From: Przewalskia tangutica
Lineage: Eukaryota > Streptophyta > Magnoliopsida > Solanales > Solanaceae
NCBI GenBank assembly: GCA_029844215.1
Contig: CM056721.1
Coordinates: forward strand, 10,552,368 to 10,616,367
Direction of reading: 5' to 3'
Length of the DNA: 64,000 bases
The stretch's first letter is position 1; each line of letters starts with the position of its first letter. The notes beneath the pieces are model-generated. The model had not been told where the DNA came from, made no database searches, and was given only the letters and a program-made list of their open reading frames with translations. Shown here piece after piece: positions 59,219 through 64,000 of this stretch. A program made the position numbers and the translations under genes.

Positions 59219-61900
59219 CTGCAAAAAAACATGCCGACAGAAATAAAGGAGAAAAACAAGTCAGATCTGACAGTCAAAAATACAAATTACTATGGTAAAC
59301 ACATGAACGAAAAGCAGCCAGCAATGCCTGCACCTACTTTAATATTTCACATACAAGGAAAGAAGAATAAGACAGGGAAAAGCAGCAAACAGAAAATTAT
59401 TGATGTAACCAGCATGAAAACATATACACTTGCCCATAGGTTATATAACTTTGACATCACATCACTAGAAGGTGGCAGCAGATAGTTGATATATCTTGTT
59501 CCAAATACTTGCAAAGGAATGGCTGAGATCAGGATGTCAACTGGATTAAATAAATAGCAATCTTATTATAGGAACTTTTAACTATGAATTATATGTAACT
59601 ATGGCATGATTAGGTACTTTCATGCGGTTTATCCATGGCCAAATGTCTAAAATATTAAGTAAATCTTCATTGCGTTCACCATGTACTTTTCCATCTAATT
59701 CAGCAATATTGAACTGCTTATGACAGCCTCAGCATAGGAAAAACATGTCTAAAACCTCCTCACAACAGATCACACAAATTTCTGACAGGGAAATCCTATT
59801 TAAACCGGATACACCAAGACTCGTGACATATATCCAACAAAGGTTTGTTACTTGACAACCATTGATCTCTTTACTTTATACACCATTTAAGCAAGAAACA
59901 TAAAAAGGGCAGCCCGGTGCACTAAGCTCCCGCTATGCGCGGGGTCCGGGGAAGGGCCGGACCACGAGGGTCTATTGTACGCAACCTTACCTTGCATAAG
60001 GTTGTTTTCACGACTTGAACCCATGACCACAACAACTTTACCAGTTACTCCAACACAATAATTTGGATAGAAACACCCAATAATTTAGGTATGAAAGTTG
60101 CAAACAGGTAACAAATTTCGGGGGAGGGGTTTTAAATACGGAATATTGTAGTACATCAGCTAACAACACCACTCCATAGTTTAAGTATGAAAGTTGCAAA
60201 ACATGAATAGTTCAGGGGGAAAACTTCCTTTGAAAGGAAATATAGAAGTCAAAAGCAAGTTTACCATAGACCAAATGAAAATCATAAAACAACACTGCAC
60301 ATGTTTTTTTATTGATTGTTTCTCATAAAAATGAGCCATAGAACTGCTTTGTTGAGTTGAGATAGGTAGAACAACAGTAATGAAAGGATCAAGATTAAGG
60401 TGATTCCTAAGCCATGGAAAAGGATTAAGCTAGCCCAAAGAGGATGCATAGGTAGACAAAAGCATGGTCAGAAAGCTCGACAGAAATGACTCAAAGCACT
60501 AAGGTAATCTAGTTAGCATGCACAGATGCATGCACGGATAGAAGAAACCTGCATTGTCCCATTGTCAAGCTGAACTTACAAAAAAGAGAAAGCATTGATA
60601 ATGATAAGATTTCATTTAATTTTTAGGACAAGTCTCAATGTTAGGGGACAGGGATAACAAAATCTCCAAAATATCGTACTCCAGTCTTGGGAACAATATC
60701 TGAAACTGGCTTCTTGCTTCTCTGAATCTGAGTATGCTTTGAGTAGGTAAACAACAACAACAAGCACTAACTAAGACTATAAGGATGAGTTTAAATACCA
60801 AGGCAATAATAAATGGATGGAAATCAGCGCAGCAGCTCACAAGATCTGAAGGTGAGGTTCTTATTTCTTATACATCAATCAGTCATAACACACGTAAAAA
60901 TTTGAAATAGGAGACATTATCCTTGGCAAATTAAATTAAAAAAAAAACCAGCAGCATAAAAGATTGAACACTGATGTTAAACATACTGCCTAGATCACTA
61001 TAATCAACGGAGACACAAGCAAAGGAGAAGAGTGCTTCCACTTTCAGCTAGAATTCCAACAGCCAAGGAAAGCACTAAGGTAATCTAGTTCTTGCTATTG
61101 ACTATTCAGGGCGCCAATATTCTTGAAAAAAAAGAATAAATTTGTGAAGCGAGATCTTACAACAGCACTTCCTGGCTATAAACAAATCAATCAGGAGAAG
61201 CCCCCCAGAGATTTAAAAAAATCAACATTATGCTAATTGAAGATAAAAAAGGAAAGATAGTACTTCTTATTTTTCTAAAATATAAAAGTTAATTTGCCAA
61301 AATAACAAATAATGTTATATCATTAATTACGCAAATATTTTTTCAATAAGATACTAGATTTGTGTAATTAGTTAATTTAATGAATTTTGATATTTCTTGC
61401 TATAAGTTACCAAAAATATAGTGAATAATTTTATTCATCCAAATTTAGATAAATATAATTTGGACTATTAATTTTTTATAGAGAAAATGACTCAAATGAA
61501 CTCCACCGTTTGATTGAAATTTCAACTACATACCATTTTTTGGGGGTTTTATTATCCCCGGTTCATTTTAAAAGTGAAATATACCCACCCTTAAACCTCT
61601 AATCTCCCAATCTCTTTTCAGCCATTTTCTAAGATTGAAGTTGTCATATTTGTGTCAAAATTATTTATAATGGAAAGAATTTAATATTAATTGGTATACT
61701 TTGCTTCATATTAAATTTAGGATTTGAAATTTCTTCCACTATTCTTATTCATATCTGCTCGTTTATGAATTTGTTAGGGTTTGTAATGGAAAAATCAATT
61801 TATTCTTCAATAGTTGAGATCATTGCTTGGATGGTTGTTGTAGATGACAGAGCAAAACATGAATTTTCCCTTAAGCTAAAATTAAAGTGAAACATGTTAC
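59219..61900. other. Intergenic or upstream introns of the proline-rich gene
   Basis: No exon recognised. It holds an Au-type SINE (59908-60052) and a 22-bp direct repeat aaagcactaaggtaatctag-tt at 60493-60514 and 61069-61090. Confidence 0.4.
59908..60052 (+). mobile_element. Au-type SINE
   Basis: Starts GGGCAGCCCGGTGCACTAAG and contains cgctatgcgcggggtccg, gggccggacc, gtctattgtacgcaacc, the tRNA-like gacttgaacccatgacc and ttaccagttactcc at its end. This is longer than the truncated copy at 40473. Confidence 0.85.
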
Positions 61901-62137
61901 GTGGAGTGATTGGAGTAGATCTCGTGATCAAGGCATCGTTATTGTCACGATCCAAATCGGAGACCGTGACGGGCACGCGAATCCACCTGTCGGGTACCAC
62001 CATTCGTATCTTTAACTTCTAATCATAATTAATTACGGACTAAGCCGAAAAGGATTATAGAAAATCTTACTTAAAAACTCACTTTTATAAATAAATACTC
62101 GTACAAGACTATTATCCACATGACACATGTCTACAAG

Positions 62138-62840
62138 TAGGGATGGTAACGGATAGGATCTGGACCAGGTCCAGATCCGTTTTTCATACTTGTATTCAGA
62201 TTTGGATTCATATTCATCGGATCCATAAAAATCAGATCCAAATTCAGAGTCACCGGAACCACGTCTGAATCCACATCATACAAAAACAAAATTATAAGGG
62301 CCTGACTTTTTAAGCACCCTACTTATTAAGTTCGTGGGTTGGACAAGTTCCGGAGTTAATGGTTCCAAATTTGAATCTTTAAATTGGATATAAAAGTAGG
62401 ATAGAGGACTGCAAGTGGGATAGGGAAATAACCGTGCACTCAATACTGTGACCTTTTTAACCATTATTATTTTCTTGGTAGAGTTGGTAGTTACAAGTAT
62501 GGGGAAAATAAATTGTGACAGGCTTCACAACTAATTTACGCCAAAGATGTTTTGCGTTTTCTATATCTTATTAAAATTGAAGTCATCGATGATAAACATA
62601 TTAAATACACATAATTGTGGAATGCTGGCATGGTAGAGAAGTTCTTATTTCCCAAGGTTAGAAAAACAGATCCACGGGTCGGATCTGGACCGGATACGAA
62701 TCTCAAAGACAAGATTCATATTCAAATTCGATCCGTCATAAACGAATTTGAATCCGACGGGTAAATTTTAAAGATTCATATCCTATAAAAAGGATTTGGA
62801 TCCACCGGACCGGGTCCAGGATCCGTTGCCATCTCTATGA
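62138..62840. mobile_element. hAT-like non-autonomous element, flanked by CTACAAG
   Basis: The left end TAGGGATGGTAACGGAT and the reversed right end TAGAGATGGCAACGGAT form 17-bp inverted repeats with two mismatches. CTACAAG occurs at 62131-62137 and 62841-62847. The subterminal regions are packed with gatcc/ggatc motifs, as in hAT transposase-binding zones. There is no transposase. Confidence 0.75.
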
Positions 62841-63333
62841 CTACAAGTCTTTAAGAGTAGCAGCATCAAAGGTCGGGACAGGGCCCCGTGTCATACCCGT
62901 ATATACAAGCAAAAATGTATCGTACCAAAATTTTACTGACACTCCGGAACAAGGGGAGTGTTCCAAAATCTGCGGAGTCCGCATCCTACTAACGTGGATC
63001 CTCTTCTTGCCTACGTGAACCTGCGGGCATGAAACGCAACATTTCCGACAAAAGAATGTCAGTACGACTGATGTACTGAGTATGTATGGCATGAATAATA
63101 GCATAACACAGATATAACAACGACTGAAATAGGAACAACTGACCAACAATACATCTAAGGGTCCTAATACATATGTTTAAATGTCATGCACAATGCGATA
63201 TACGTATACATCGGGCCCATTGGGAATCTTCCTTACCATAACAATATCTGTGGGCATAATATGTCTAAATGTTATGCAATACATATGAGGTAATAGAATA
63301 TACTGGCCACACAAGAGCATCTTCCTTCCAATC

Positions 63334-63359
63334 ATATATATATATATATATATATATAT
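63334..63359. repeat. (TA)n microsatellite
   Basis: Uninterrupted AT repeat of about 24 bases in the LTR-like region. Confidence 0.9.
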
Positions 63360-64000
63360 TATGGCCCTTCATCAGGCATCTTCCTTCATATTAAGCCCCA
63401 CATACTTTATCATTATCATATTCCAATTGATCAGGTAGTTTGCGTACCCCGTTTTTCATATAATATAAGGCATCGGGTAAAACATGAGTGTAATGCAAAT
63501 AAAAATACATGAATAACAATAAAACATTATAAGTGGCATAATATCCTTGTACCTTTGGTTAACACTGCGAATATTAACATCTTTCTGTGTGCCTCAATAA
63601 GGACTTAGAACATATTTAGATATGCTTCTAACATATGAATCAATATAAATATTTGTTGACCAAAATATCATTTACATGTTGAACGATATTTATACACTTA
63701 AATATTTGTATAATTTAAGGATATAATTGTAAATGACGCAAGAATAGAACATTAAATTACTAATAATCCTAATTTTATTAAACTACCAATCCACTCAGCC
63801 GTTAATACTAATATTATTTTATTACTACAAGGAACTTAACTCAAGCTCTAACCCTAATTCTATTGAAAATGTAAGAATTATTTAGAACTGGAAAATCTTC
63901 CTTCCTCTTATTCATGCCCAAATGGTCACAATATATACACTAAGTAACAATTAATAGAAAGATTAAGTCTTCCTTAAAATTCTCCTACATATCCCATAAT

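Larger units (their letters stand above)
61930..64000 (-). mobile_element. Probable LTR-retrotransposon LTR fragment (runs to the right edge)
   Basis: Motifs typical of Solanaceae Gypsy LTRs: tgtcacgatccaaatcggag near 61946, ggtcgggacagggccccgtg near 62873, and gaatgtcagtacgactgatg followed by tactgagtatgtatggcatg near 63054. No coding part is visible. A hAT-like element splits it at 62138-62840. Orientation and ends are uncertain. Confidence 0.45.

Noticed and set aside
60616..60840. 74-codon frame with a Cys-rich run (ACCCCLP)
   Set aside because: The run comes from an acaacaacaaca simple repeat on the other strand; no other support.

Overview
This is nuclear DNA of a flowering plant, almost certainly a member of the Solanaceae. 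The evidence is AT-rich sequence, intron-rich genes with GT..AG junctions, nested LTR retrotransposons, and short retroposons of types I associate with Solanaceae: an Au-type SINE beginning GGCAGCCCGGTGCA, and retroposon ends finishing in a TTG-repeat tail. I cannot name the species.

Region 1 (1-15.5 kb) is a transposon nest in a dead gene. A FAR1-RELATED SEQUENCE (FRS6-like) gene is cut inside its FAR1 domain by a minus-strand Copia element (5582-12940). That Copia was hit by an Athila-like Gypsy element (LTR 4282-5581, gag-protease leftward), which was itself hit by another LTR element (1-2152). Separately, the Copia gag was split by a 2.4 kb LTR remnant (9190-11601) that still has its target-site duplication. 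A second Copia-type LTR lies at 14572-15539.

Region 2 (16.4-18.2 kb) is a tandem array of 204-bp units, each carrying a minus-strand tRNA-Ala(AGC). Six copies look intact, two are eroded, and one has an altered anticodon.

Region 3 (20-57 kb) is gene-bearing. On the plus strand are an 11-exon DUF639 gene (19965-33564, 819 aa) and a 9-exon rhomboid-like protease gene (51198-56991, 313 aa); both models splice in frame from ATG to stop. On the minus strand is a 3-exon thaumatin-like gene (34183-36258, 290 aa). Between them lie two broken minus-strand genes: an ELO-type fatty-acid elongase lacking its histidine box (37813-38551) and a RETICULATA-RELATED (DUF3411) pseudogene (39874-42947). From 44 to 49.5 kb are a Copia fragment, a solo Athila-like LTR with a 5-bp duplication, and the integrase/chromodomain end of a chromovirus.

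Region 4 (57-64 kb) holds the last two exons of a proline-rich protein gene with two frameshifts (58284-59218), an Au-type SINE, and an LTR-like segment split by a small hAT-like element (62138-62840).

Introns of the live genes have absorbed many insertions. DUF639 intron 3 holds a hAT-like element with a LINE inside it. Rhomboid intron 1 holds a LINE split by a Copia solo LTR and by a MITE. There is no operon-like cooperation among these genes. I found no undescribed defence or metabolic system; the most distinctive items are the tRNA-Ala array, the two gene relics and the datable transposon nest.
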